From Bacteroidales bacterium (GTDB lineage: Bacteria; Bacteroidota; Bacteroidia; Bacteroidales; P3): 44,836 nt of DNA. A model generated the notes under the pieces. The model was not told the origin of the DNA. It ran no database searches and saw nothing but the letters and a program-made list of their open reading frames with translations. The stretch covers positions 1-44,836 of the forward strand of contig JAFWQP010000023.1 of assembly GCA_017509045.1 (NCBI GenBank), given 5' to 3'. Both the position numbers and the translations under genes were made by a program. Shown here piece after piece: positions 15,597 through 23,570 of the stretch; the stretch's first letter is position 1, and every line of letters begins with the position of its first letter.

Positions 15597-18116
15597 TTGA
15601 AATTGGCTGCCGCACAACATATCATCGTATCAACACATCAACGTATCTTTATTATTTTGGTGCTGCTGTTGTCGGCTTTCTTTGCACCTTTGCGGGCGCA
15701 AGAGCTGCGGGGTCGCGTCACCTCAGAGGCCAAGCCGGTGGAGTTTGCCAATGTGGGGGTGGTCAGTGCGACATCTCCCTACGGAGGCAGCACCGACGGC
15801 AGGGGCTACTATCGTTTTGCGGTGCACGAGACGGACAGCATCACCGTGCGCATCTCCTGCACGGGCTACGAGCCGCAAGAGGTGCGGCTGTTGCTGGCGA
15901 AGGACGAGGTGCGCACGCTCGACATCCAGCTGCGCCGTTCGGCGACACAGTTGGACGTGGTGGAAGTCACCGACGAGCGCATCCGCTCATCGGCATTCAC
16001 CCAGCTCAACATACACCGCATCGAGAACACCGTGGGGCCTACCTCGGGCGTGGAGGCACTGCTGAAAACCCTGCCCGACGTGAGCTCCAACAACGAGCTC
16101 TCTTCGCAGTATTCGGTGCGTGGCGGCTCGTTCGACGAGAACCTAGTATACATCAACGGTGTAGAGGTATACCGTCCGCAGCTCATACGCAGCGGCCAGC
16201 AGGAGGGGCTGAGCATCATCAACCCCGATATGGTGGACCACGTGCTTTTCTCCCCCGGAGGATTCGATGCCACCTACGGCGACCGCATGTCCTCGGTGCT
16301 CGACATCGCCTACAGCCGACCTTTGGAGCGTAAGATAGGTGTCTCGCTGTCGCTGCTGGGTGGCAGCGCGTCGGCACAAGGCCGTGTGGGCGACAGGCTG
16401 GCCTATAGCGTAGGGCTGCGCCAGCATAGCAACCGCTACCTCTTTCGCAGCCTCGACACCGAAGGCCAGTACACCAGCAGCTACACCGACCTACAGGCGT
16501 TGCTGGGCTACAGGGTGAACGACAGCCTCGACATCTCGCTGCTCGCCATCGCCACGCGCAACCGCTACAGCCTCCTCCCCTTTACCGCCACCACCTCGTT
16601 TGGAGCCTTCACCGAGTGGTACGAGCTGAAGGTTTATTTCGACGGCTTGGAAGTGGACCAGTACAACACTCTGCTGGGTTCGCTGATGCTCGACTACCAC
16701 CCCAACGACGACCTGCAACTGCGATGGACCACATCGGCACAGCGCAGCAGCGAGCAGGAGCTCTACGACATCCAAGACCAATACATGCTCTATCAGGTAG
16801 GCGTGGGCGAGCAGGCGGGCGACACCAACCATTTCGACCGCGGCGTAGGCACCTTCCTCGAACATGCTCGCAACCGTCTCCACCTAGGCATCTACAGCAC
16901 CGAGCTGAAAGTGGTGAAGTATGCCCTGCTGGGCAGCTGGGATTTCGGCGTGAAAGCGCAGCTGGAGACGGTGAACGACCGCATGCGCGAATGGAAGTGG
17001 GTGGACAGCGCGGGCTATAGCTTCCCGACTGACCACCATACTCTGGGCGTGGACGACACGGTGGCGTATAACCCCGTGTTGCAGCGCTACTACAACGTCG
17101 ACAACCGCATTGCCAACCTTCGGGGTATGGCATACCTGCAACGCGAAGTGAGCCTCTACACACGCCACGACGATCAAATCAAGCTGTCGGCTGGCGTGCG
17201 CGGACAATATTACATCACCTCCAACCTGCAAGAATCTCAATTCGTAAGGGCTTACCCCCGTGTAAGCCCCCACAATTCTCAATTTATCCTCTCACCTCGT
17301 CTTACGGCAAGCTACAAACCCCATCGGGGTGCCGACATACTCTACAAGCTCACGGCAGGGGTATATCAGCAGCCCTATATGTATCGCGAGTTGCGACGGG
17401 CTGACGGCTCGCTCCGAGCCGACCTGCCGGCGCAGTGCTCCTACCAAGCTACCGCCACAGCCGACTGGAACCTCCACATCTGGAACAAACCCTTCCGCCT
17501 CACAGCCGACCTCTACTACAAATACATCACCAATTTGGTGCCATACACCATCGACAACCTTCGCATCCGCTACAACCCCGACCTTCAGGCGGTGGGCTAT
17601 GCCGCTGGTGCCAGCCTGCGCATCAATGGCGACTTCGCGCCTGGGCTGCAGTCGTGGGCAAGCATCTCATATATGAAGACCCAGGAGGACATCCTCGGCG
17701 ACAATTTGGGATGGCTTTCGCGTCCCACCGACCAGCGTTTCAGTTTCAAGATATTCCTACAGGACTACATGCCTGAGATACCCTGCTGGCGCATGAGCCT
17801 CAGCCTGCTCTACGGAACGGGCACTCCCGTCACCCATCCCTACCAGACCAACCGCGATGTAGAGTATCGCCTACCGCCCTACTTCCGTGTGGATTGGGGC
17901 AACACCATACAGCTCACCCGTCTCCAACGTGTACGCGAGTCAAGGCTCGGACGCCTCTTCGACGACCTCTCCGTGGGTGTCGAAGTGTTCAACCTCTTCA
18001 ACTATCGCAACGTAGTTTCCTATCTTTGGGTCGCCGACTACACCAACCACTACTACCGTGTACCCAACTACCTCACCGCCCGCCAAATAAATGTCAAAAT
18101 TAGTGCAACCTTTTAA
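15597..18116 (+). CDS. TonB-dependent receptor with carboxypeptidase-regulatory-like domain
   Basis: The 839-residue outer-membrane receptor starts, as far as can be seen, at a TTG (15597); no ATG precedes the signal peptide (RIFIILVLLLSAFFAPLRAQ). Residues about 36-110 form the CarboxypepD_reg-like domain (LRGRVTSEAKPVEFANVGVV, GYYRFAV), followed by the plug (ALLKTLPDVSSNNELSSQYSVRGGSFDENLVYINGVEV, SPGGFDATYGDRMSSVLDI) and the barrel, ending in NVKISATF. Such receptors import siderophores, cobalamin or glycans with energy from TonB; no SusD partner is adjacent, so the ligand is open. Residues about 546-563 (QESQFVRAYPRVSPHNSQF) are encoded by a repeat inserted in frame. The upstream spacer consists of AAAATTGAAAACTG words that reach the start. 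Confidence 0.9.
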   Translation: MKLAAAQHIIVSTHQRIFIILVLLLSAFFAPLRAQELRGRVTSEAKPVEFANVGVVSATSPYGGSTDGRGYYRFAVHETDSITVRISCTGYEPQEVRLLLAKDEVRTLDIQLRRSATQLDVVEVTDERIRSSAFTQLNIHRIENTVGPTSGVEALLKTLPDVSSNNELSSQYSVRGGSFDENLVYINGVEVYRPQLIRSGQQEGLSIINPDMVDHVLFSPGGFDATYGDRMSSVLDIAYSRPLERKIGVSLSLLGGSASAQGRVGDRLAYSVGLRQHSNRYLFRSLDTEGQYTSSYTDLQALLGYRVNDSLDISLLAIATRNRYSLLPFTATTSFGAFTEWYELKVYFDGLEVDQYNTLLGSLMLDYHPNDDLQLRWTTSAQRSSEQELYDIQDQYMLYQVGVGEQAGDTNHFDRGVGTFLEHARNRLHLGIYSTELKVVKYALLGSWDFGVKAQLETVNDRMREWKWVDSAGYSFPTDHHTLGVDDTVAYNPVLQRYYNVDNRIANLRGMAYLQREVSLYTRHDDQIKLSAGVRGQYYITSNLQESQFVRAYPRVSPHNSQFILSPRLTASYKPHRGADILYKLTAGVYQQPYMYRELRRADGSLRADLPAQCSYQATATADWNLHIWNKPFRLTADLYYKYITNLVPYTIDNLRIRYNPDLQAVGYAAGASLRINGDFAPGLQSWASISYMKTQEDILGDNLGWLSRPTDQRFSFKIFLQDYMPEIPCWRMSLSLLYGTGTPVTHPYQTNRDVEYRLPPYFRVDWGNTIQLTRLQRVRESRLGRLFDDLSVGVEVFNLFNYRNVVSYLWVADYTNHYYRVPNYLTARQINVKISATF
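17233..17287. repeat. Second type of composite repeat, in frame in the TonB receptor gene
   Basis: AATCTCAATTC and CAATTCTCAATTTA arms flank the hairpin GGGCTTAC-CCCCGT-GTAAGCCC. The arms match the word family around the composite repeats in mtaB and truB, while the hairpin is different. The insertion keeps the frame open and would lie between barrel strands. Confidence 0.75.
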
Positions 18117-18159
18117 AATCGAAGGTTGAAAATTCTCGATTCTCAATTCTTCATTCTCC

Positions 18160-19449
18160 ATGCTTCAGCCACCATCGCTCATACCCCTTGTTCCGCAAAC
18201 ACACACTTTGCCCAACGGCAATATGTTGCAGTATTTCCCCAACCAAGCCCTTCCGCTGGTCAAACTCGACATCACCTTGGAGGCGGGCAGCCGCTACCAG
18301 CAGTGCAAATGTCTGTCGCATGCCGCTAACCGTCTTTTCGGCGAGGCGACGGCAAAGAGCGATGCCTTTCAAGTGGCGGAGTTCCTCGACTTCAGGGGCA
18401 TAGTGGTCGAAAAGACTATCGATGTCTGCACTGCCGTCGTCACATTCTATTTCCTGCGTCGCTATGCCGACGAGCTGTTGCCGCTGGTGAGTGAAATGTT
18501 CGACCAGACCCTTGTCACCCAGCCCATGTTCGATGCCTACGTCGCCAACCGCCGCCAACAATTGGCAACAGGCTTTCAGAAAACATCATACGTGGCACGC
18601 AACCGTTTCTATGAGCTACTATACGGTATCGACCATCCACTTGGAACCTATGCCATGCCCGACGATGTTGATGTCCTCACGCCCGATGCCGTCACCGACT
18701 TTATCCACCGTCACTATTGTCTTGCCATTGCCCGCATAGTGCTGAGCGGTATGGTTGACGACCACCTACTTTCTCTCACCGACCGCTATCTTGCACCATC
18801 GCACTCCCACTCACATAATCAGACATTCACACAATCAAGTACTCCCGAAGAGCCCCCTCTGCCGCCGCCCCACTCGGGCAATCAAGCAATCAAAAAAAAT
18901 GTCCCCGGCGACTCGCCGGCAGGCATTCCCAACGCTGTCCAGTCTACTATCCGCATAGGCCGTATTCTGCCGATGCCGTGGGACTCTCCTGACTATGCTC
19001 GATTCATGGTGCTCAACACAGTGTTGGGTGGCTATTTTGGCTCGCGCCTGATGAGCAATATTCGCGAGGACAAAGGCTACACCTACGGCATCTACAGCGT
19101 CACCCAGATTCATCGGGGCAGCATAGTGTTCTACATCACTGCCGATGTGGCGGCGGAGGTCACACAGGCGGCAGTCGACGAGGTGATGAACGAAATAAAC
19201 CGTCTGCAACAGCAACCCATATCCGAGGAAGAGCTTGAGCGAGTGCGCAACTACATGATGGGCGACTTCATCCGAAGCATCGACGGCGTGTTTGACCTCT
19301 CCGAGCGCTACCGCCAGATGGTGGCAACCCATGTGGGCGAACAGCTCACCACCAACCTCCTCGACGCCATCGCCACCGTCACCCCCGAACAGTTGCAAAC
19401 CCTCGCCCAAACCTATCTCTGCGACTTGGTGACAGTCGTTGTGAATTGA
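18160..19449 (+). CDS. M16-fold peptidase-like protein without zinc ligands
   Basis: The 429-residue product has the two-lobed M16 (insulinase/pitrilysin) layout: TLPNGNMLQYFPNQALPLVKLDITLEAGSR at the start and in lobe two a swapped-domain motif NTVLGGYFGSRLMSNIREDKGYTYGI. The zinc motif HxxEH is replaced by HAANR (54-58), so it should not bind zinc, like the non-catalytic partner of heterodimeric M16 peptidases. No catalytic M16 gene is adjacent. The linker between the lobes (about 212-258) is encoded by repeat-like DNA. No signal peptide is seen. It follows the TonB receptor by 43 bp, and its start codon lies in a word repeat (CTCGATTCTCAATTCTTC). Confidence 0.82.
   Translation: MLQPPSLIPLVPQTHTLPNGNMLQYFPNQALPLVKLDITLEAGSRYQQCKCLSHAANRLFGEATAKSDAFQVAEFLDFRGIVVEKTIDVCTAVVTFYFLRRYADELLPLVSEMFDQTLVTQPMFDAYVANRRQQLATGFQKTSYVARNRFYELLYGIDHPLGTYAMPDDVDVLTPDAVTDFIHRHYCLAIARIVLSGMVDDHLLSLTDRYLAPSHSHSHNQTFTQSSTPEEPPLPPPHSGNQAIKKNVPGDSPAGIPNAVQSTIRIGRILPMPWDSPDYARFMVLNTVLGGYFGSRLMSNIREDKGYTYGIYSVTQIHRGSIVFYITADVAAEVTQAAVDEVMNEINRLQQQPISEEELERVRNYMMGDFIRSIDGVFDLSERYRQMVATHVGEQLTTNLLDAIATVTPEQLQTLAQTYLCDLVTVVVN
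18793..18938. repeat. Repeat-like linker in the M16-like gene
   Basis: It contains TCACACAATCAAG, AATCAAGCAATCAAAAAA (compare AATCAAACAATCAAAAAA at 3142-3159 in a spacer) and the palindrome CCGGCGA-C-TCGCCGG. The encoded peptide is of low complexity (SHSHSHNQTF, EEPPLPPPHSG) and joins the two lobes. Confidence 0.55.
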
Positions 19450-19473
19450 TAATTAATGATTAAAATAATGCGG

Positions 19474-19515
19474 CCAGCGACAAGAGTGATATCGTGTCGC
19501 TGGTTTCTTTTTCCC
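19474..19515 (+). terminator. Rho-independent terminator after the M16-like gene
   Basis: CCAGCGAC (19474-19481) pairs with GTCGCTGG (19496-19503), followed by the T-rich TTTCTTTTTCC. It lies 25 bp behind the stop codon at 19449 and separates this gene from the arcC cluster. Confidence 0.7.
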
Positions 19516-19540
19516 CATTTTCACTTTCAATGAATCCATT

Positions 19541-19655
19541 ACTTATCCTATCGTTATACCTTAGTTATACTTTAGTTATACCTTAGTTATTCTATATATA
19601 ATAGTATAACTAAGGTATAACTAAAGTATAACTAAGGTATAACGATAGGATAAGT
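19541..19655. repeat. Perfect long palindrome, copy 1 (111-bp shared core)
   Basis: Arms 19541-19590 and 19606-19655 are exact reverse complements around a 15-base A/T centre. Each arm holds three 11-bp units of the form TTATACYTTAG. The shared core TTATCC...GGATAA at 19543-19653 is identical base for base to 40202-40312. It contains no gene and no obvious target duplication. Confidence 0.95.
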
Positions 19656-19751
19656 GGGGGAACTATTAGGTTAAGGCTGCGCAAGCTTAATTGGGCTGTT
19701 GCGAAAGAGGCTGTATCTTTTTGAGAAATACCGATGATGGTAAAAGTTTTT

Positions 19752-19782
19752 TTTGATATGTCGTTCAAACTTCGTATATTTG
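19752..19782 (+). promoter_or_regulatory. Bacteroidota-type promoter of the arcC cluster
   Basis: TTTG (19752-19755) and TATATTTG (19775-19782) are 19 bp apart, matching the Bacteroidota -33/-7 consensus TTTG-N19-TAnnTTTG. Transcription should start near 19788, giving a leader of about 57 bases before the arcC start. Confidence 0.75.
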
Positions 19783-19844
19783 CAATTTCTTAGTGCAGCG
19801 ATGTACTTTAATAATTAATTAGAAACCAATAGTATAATACTAAT

Positions 19845-20780
19845 ATGAGAAAATTGGCAGTGGTTGCTTTTGGCGGCAATGCGTTGTTGCGCAGCGGCCA
19901 AAAGGGTACTTATCAAGAACAAATTGAGAATGTGGAGCAGACTTGTGAGTCGCTTTATAACCTTTTGAAGAGGAACTACAATATCGTCATCGGCCACGGC
20001 AATGGTCCGCAGGTGGGCAACGTGATGTTGCAGCACGAGGAGGGCAAGCGCGCCGGTATCGAGGCTATGCCTATGGATTTCTGTGTGGCTGAGACCCAGG
20101 GTTCGATTGCCTACCTTATCGAGATGGGCTTGCGCAACGTGATGGCTCGTCATGATATTCAGCGCGATGTGGTGACGCTTGTGACTCAGGTGGCGGTGAA
20201 TAGATTCGACCCCATGTTCCAGAATCCCACCAAGCCCGTGGGGCCTTACTACACCAAGGAGCAGGCCGAGGAGCTGATGAAGACCACCGGTGCCGTGTAT
20301 AAGGAAGACCCCAAGGGTCGCGGCTGGCGCAAAGTGGTGGCATCGCCCAAGCCTACGCGCATCAACAACATCAAGATTGTGGAAAAACTGGCTAAGGCTG
20401 GCCACATTGTGGTCACCGTGGGCGGTGGCGGCATCCCTGTGGTGGAAGAGAGCGATTATGTGAAGGGTATCGAGGCCGTTATCGACAAGGATTTGGCCAG
20501 TGCCCTGTGTGCTGTGCAAATTGGTGCCGACGAGTTCTATATCCTCACCGATGTGCCCAAGGTGTATATCAACTTCCGCAAGGAGAACGAGCAGGCACTG
20601 GACACCATCACAGTAGCTGAGGCTAAGAAACTGCTTGAAGAAGGCCACTTTGCCGAAGGCAGTATGGCTCCGAAGATTCGCGCCGCCATCATGTTTGTGG
20701 AGAACGGCGGCAAGGAATGCATCATCACCGAGGCCGGCCAGCTTGATAACCCCAACTGCGGCACCCGCATAGTGCGGTAA
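19845..20780 (+). CDS. arcC: Carbamate kinase
   Basis: The 311 residues match carbamate kinase throughout: VVAFGGNALLRSGQKGTYQEQ, VIGHGNGPQVGNVMLQ, TLVTQVAVNRFDPMFQNPTKPVGPYY, VVASPKPTRI, HIVVTVGGGGIPVV, AVIDKDLASALCAVQIGADEFYILTDV and the C-terminal GTRIVR. The enzyme transfers phosphate from carbamoyl phosphate to ADP, giving ATP plus carbamate that decays to ammonia and CO2. With the ornithine carbamoyltransferase two genes downstream it forms the lower half of the arginine deiminase or citrulline fermentation route. No arginine deiminase gene (arcA) lies in the window. It is the first gene after the promoter at 19752-19782. Confidence 0.96.
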   Translation: MRKLAVVAFGGNALLRSGQKGTYQEQIENVEQTCESLYNLLKRNYNIVIGHGNGPQVGNVMLQHEEGKRAGIEAMPMDFCVAETQGSIAYLIEMGLRNVMARHDIQRDVVTLVTQVAVNRFDPMFQNPTKPVGPYYTKEQAEELMKTTGAVYKEDPKGRGWRKVVASPKPTRINNIKIVEKLAKAGHIVVTVGGGGIPVVEESDYVKGIEAVIDKDLASALCAVQIGADEFYILTDVPKVYINFRKENEQALDTITVAEAKKLLEEGHFAEGSMAPKIRAAIMFVENGGKECIITEAGQLDNPNCGTRIVR

Positions 20781-20823
20781 TAATTCTGAATTTTCTGAAT
20801 GCTACTATAACAGTTAAACAATC

Positions 20824-21228
20824 ATGAATAATATCACAGACTCACCAAAGTTCAGACCCTTCATGAAGCAGGTGGCCATCATGGGTGGAGTCCTGCTGCT
20901 GGTTGCTTTGGTGCTGAAGCTGGCTGGAGTACATTACAACGATGCACTGCTCACGGTAGGCTTTGGCACACTGGCTATAGTGGCATTTCTTTTGGACAAA
21001 ATATTCCCCACCCCAATCAAAGGCTTGGACACTGATTCGCCGCATCTGCTCAATATATGGAAATTTGCCATGAAACTCACGGGCTATAGCCTTGCGGTGG
21101 CATTGATAGGTCTCCTGTTCGTATTGCAGCATTGGCCGGGTGGTAAAACGATGCTCTATGTTGGCGTACTGTCCTTGCTGGTCTGCATGGGCTCGTGGCT
21201 CTATTTTGTCATGCAACGAAACAAATAA
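20824..21228 (+). CDS. Small membrane protein with GldL-like motif
   Basis: The 134-residue protein has four hydrophobic segments (about 15-35, 40-58, 80-102 and 108-127). FVLQHWPGGKTMLYVGVLSLL resembles the MHWPG segment of GldL, the inner-membrane motor protein of T9SS and gliding; full GldL is longer and has a cytoplasmic tail, which is missing here. The resemblance is a short motif only. The gene lies between arcC (43 bp upstream) and the carbamoyltransferase (23 bp downstream) and is probably co-transcribed with them. Confidence 0.72.
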   Translation: MNNITDSPKFRPFMKQVAIMGGVLLLVALVLKLAGVHYNDALLTVGFGTLAIVAFLLDKIFPTPIKGLDTDSPHLLNIWKFAMKLTGYSLAVALIGLLFVLQHWPGGKTMLYVGVLSLLVCMGSWLYFVMQRNK

Positions 21229-21251
21229 TATCTTTATAAAACATATTAACA

Positions 21252-22253
21252 ATGGCTTACAATTTAAGAAACCGCAATTTTCTGAAGATTTTAGACTTCA
21301 GTCCCAAGGAACTCAACTATCTGCTCGACCTGGCTCGCGACCTGAAGCGTGCTAAGTATACCGGCACCGAGCAGCCCACCCTGAAAGGCAAGAACATAGC
21401 CCTGATATTCGAGAAGACCTCCACCCGTACCCGCTGTGCTTTTGAGGTGGGTGCCAAGGACCAGGGCGCACACGTCACCTATTTGGGCCCCACCGGTAGC
21501 CAGATTGGTGTGAAAGAGAGCATGAAAGACACCGCCCGCGTGCTGGGTCGCATGTTCGACGGCATCGAGTATCGTGGCTTCAAGCAGGAGACTGTTGAGG
21601 AGCTGGCCAAATACGCTGGCGTGCCCGTGTGGAACGGCCTGACCAACGAGAGCCACCCCACTCAGATTCTTGCTGACTTCCTCACCATGCAGGAGCATGC
21701 AGGCAAACCCCTCGATCAGGTGACTTTTGCCTACGTGGGCGACGCCCGCTTCAACATGGGTAACAGCCTGATGGTGGGTGGTGCCAAGATGGGCATGGAT
21801 GTGCGCATCATCGCTCCCAAGAAACTGCAGCCCGAAGCTTGGCTGGTGAAGAAGTGCAAGGAGATTGCTAAGGAGACTGGCGCCAAGGTGACCGTCACCG
21901 ACGACCCCGTGAAGGGTGTGAAGGGTTGCGACTTTATCTATACCGACGTGTGGGTCTCCATGGGTGAGCCCGCCGAGGTGTGGAAAGAGCGTATCGACAT
22001 GCTGATGCCCTTCCAGGTGAATGCCCAGATGATGAAGAACACAGGCAACCCCAAGTGCAAATTCATGCACTGCCTGCCCGCTTACCACAACTTGGAGACT
22101 CAGGTGGGTCGCGATGTGAACAAGCAGTTTGGCTTGGACGGCATCGAGGTGACCGAAGAGGTGTTTGAGAGCGAGAACAGCATCGTATTCGACGAGGCTG
22201 AGAACCGTATGCACACCATCAAGGCCGTTATGGTGGCCACACTGGGCGACTGA
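21252..22253 (+). CDS. argF: Ornithine carbamoyltransferase (probably catabolic)
   Basis: The 333 residues carry the family signatures: [16 protein letters not shown] (carbamoyl-phosphate site), [65 protein letters not shown] and HCLPAYHN. The sequence is of the classical E. coli/Pseudomonas ornithine carbamoyltransferase type, not the N-acetyl- or N-succinylornithine type that Bacteroides uses for arginine synthesis. Together with arcC this favours the phosphorolytic direction, citrulline plus phosphate to ornithine plus carbamoyl phosphate (enzyme then called ArcB). Direction is inferred from the neighbourhood only. Confidence 0.94.
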   Translation: MAYNLRNRNFLKILDFSPKELNYLLDLARDLKRAKYTGTEQPTLKGKNIALIFEKTSTRTRCAFEVGAKDQGAHVTYLGPTGSQIGVKESMKDTARVLGRMFDGIEYRGFKQETVEELAKYAGVPVWNGLTNESHPTQILADFLTMQEHAGKPLDQVTFAYVGDARFNMGNSLMVGGAKMGMDVRIIAPKKLQPEAWLVKKCKEIAKETGAKVTVTDDPVKGVKGCDFIYTDVWVSMGEPAEVWKERIDMLMPFQVNAQMMKNTGNPKCKFMHCLPAYHNLETQVGRDVNKQFGLDGIEVTEEVFESENSIVFDEAENRMHTIKAVMVATLGD

Positions 22254-22265
22254 GTAAGGTAAAAG

Positions 22266-22318
22266 GTAAAAACTAAAAACTAAAAAGGGCAGTGCCTGTT
22301 TTAGTTTTTAGTTTTTAC
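22266..22318. repeat. 20-bp stem hairpin of CTAAAAA words
   Basis: 22266-22285 pairs perfectly with 22299-22318 around the loop AGGGCAGTGCCTG. It is built of the words AAAACTAAAA and TTTTAGTTTT. It may act as an attenuator or processing site between the carbamoyltransferase and the transporter. Two more TTTTTAGTT words follow before the transporter start. Confidence 0.65.
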
Positions 22319-22391
22319 TTTTTAGTTCGATGAGATACTTAATACTAAGGGGTGCGATAGCCTTTTAGTTTTTACTTTTTAGTTAAATACT

Positions 22392-23570
22392 ATGTGGTTT
22401 ACTAATTTACTTACTAGTGGGGGTGTGGGCACAACGGTGTTGATGCTCTCTATCTCAATTTTTGCCGGACTTCTGCTGGGCAAGTTGAAGGTTAAAGGCA
22501 TTTCGCTGGGCATCACTTGGGTGCTGTTTGTGGGCATCGGTCTGAGCGCTTGCGGCATTGCCTGTAATCACGATATGCTTCATGTGATTAAGGAGTTCGG
22601 TCTGATTCTCTTTGTTACCGCCGTGGGTTTGCAGGTAGGTCCCGGCTTTTTCGCCTCGTTTAAGAAGGGCGGTCTGACGATGAACTTGATGGCTTTGGTG
22701 AATGTGGCTCTCGGAGTGGGCATCACTGTGCTGATAGCCAAGTTGGCAAGTCAGGATTTGACCGATATGGCTGGCGTGTACACGGGTGCTATTACCAATA
22801 CACCGGGTCTTTCGGCTGCCCAGCAGGCGGTAGGTGACTTGGGTATGGAGGGCGCTTCCGAGCGGCTGGCAGCGGGCTACGCTGTGGCCTATCCTTTGGC
22901 TGTGGTGGGTATGATAGTGACCTGCCTGCTGATTAGGCCGAAGGACCTTGCCTCAGAGCCGACCACAGTGGAGACTGCCGCAAGTGCTACGTCTGCTAAG
23001 AGCAGTAGTGCTAAAAAAGGCGGTGTGCTGCTGATTCCCATCTTTGTGATAATAGCGTTGGGTGTGCTGCTGGGCTCGATACCTATCCCTGTGGGCATGA
23101 AGGCTCCGGTGAAACTGGGTCTTGCCGGCGGTCCGCTTGTGGTGGCACTGATAGCCGGATGGCTGGGTGTGAAGAAAGGTTGGTATGGTACCGACTTCAC
23201 CGAAGGTCAAGGTGTGCACATGCTGCGCGAAGTGGGTATTGCCCTCTTCCTAGCAGGTGTGGGCTTGGGAGCAGGCGAGAAGTTTGTAGAGACCGTGCAG
23301 GTGCATTACATGTGGGTGGTGTATGGTGTGATTATCACAATGGTGCCGCCGCTGCTGGTGGCTGGCTTCGGTCGATGGGTGCTGAAAATGAATTGGTACA
23401 CGCTGGCAGGCTTTATCGGTGGATCGCACACCGACCCGCCAACGTTGGCGTTCGCCAACAATGTGGCTCCCGAAGGCTGCAAGCTGCCCAACATGGGATA
23501 TGCTACGGTGTACCCGCTGACGATGTTTCTCCGTATTTTTACGGCACAACTGTTAGTTTTAATGGCATGA
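22392..23570 (+). CDS. AspT/YidE-like transporter without RCK domains
   Basis: The 392-residue membrane protein consists of two homologous halves with about five helices each. The first half has FGLILFVTAVGLQVGPGFF and GAITNTPGLSAAQQA; the second has EVGIALFLAGVGLGAGEKF and GGSHTDPPTLAFANNVA. This is the duplicated Asp-Al_Ex fold of the AspT aspartate:alanine exchangers (YidE, YbjL). Those have about 550 residues with two TrkA_C (RCK) domains between the halves; here only a Ser/Ala/Thr-rich linker (about 195-212) remains, so cytosolic ligand control seems to be missing. In this cluster an exchanger such as citrulline/ornithine would make sense, but the substrate is inferred. Its stop overlaps the next start (ATGA). 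Confidence 0.82.
   Translation: MWFTNLLTSGGVGTTVLMLSISIFAGLLLGKLKVKGISLGITWVLFVGIGLSACGIACNHDMLHVIKEFGLILFVTAVGLQVGPGFFASFKKGGLTMNLMALVNVALGVGITVLIAKLASQDLTDMAGVYTGAITNTPGLSAAQQAVGDLGMEGASERLAAGYAVAYPLAVVGMIVTCLLIRPKDLASEPTTVETAASATSAKSSSAKKGGVLLIPIFVIIALGVLLGSIPIPVGMKAPVKLGLAGGPLVVALIAGWLGVKKGWYGTDFTEGQGVHMLREVGIALFLAGVGLGAGEKFVETVQVHYMWVVYGVIITMVPPLLVAGFGRWVLKMNWYTLAGFIGGSHTDPPTLAFANNVAPEGCKLPNMGYATVYPLTMFLRIFTAQLLVLMA

Noticed and set aside
18160..19449. Active zinc peptidase of family M16
   Set aside because: The zinc-binding HxxEH is HAANR, so only the fold can be claimed.
23159..23566. N-terminal extension of the porin-like protein into the transporter gene
   Set aside because: The extension is an out-of-frame reading of the transporter, and a signal peptide begins exactly at the ATG at 23567.
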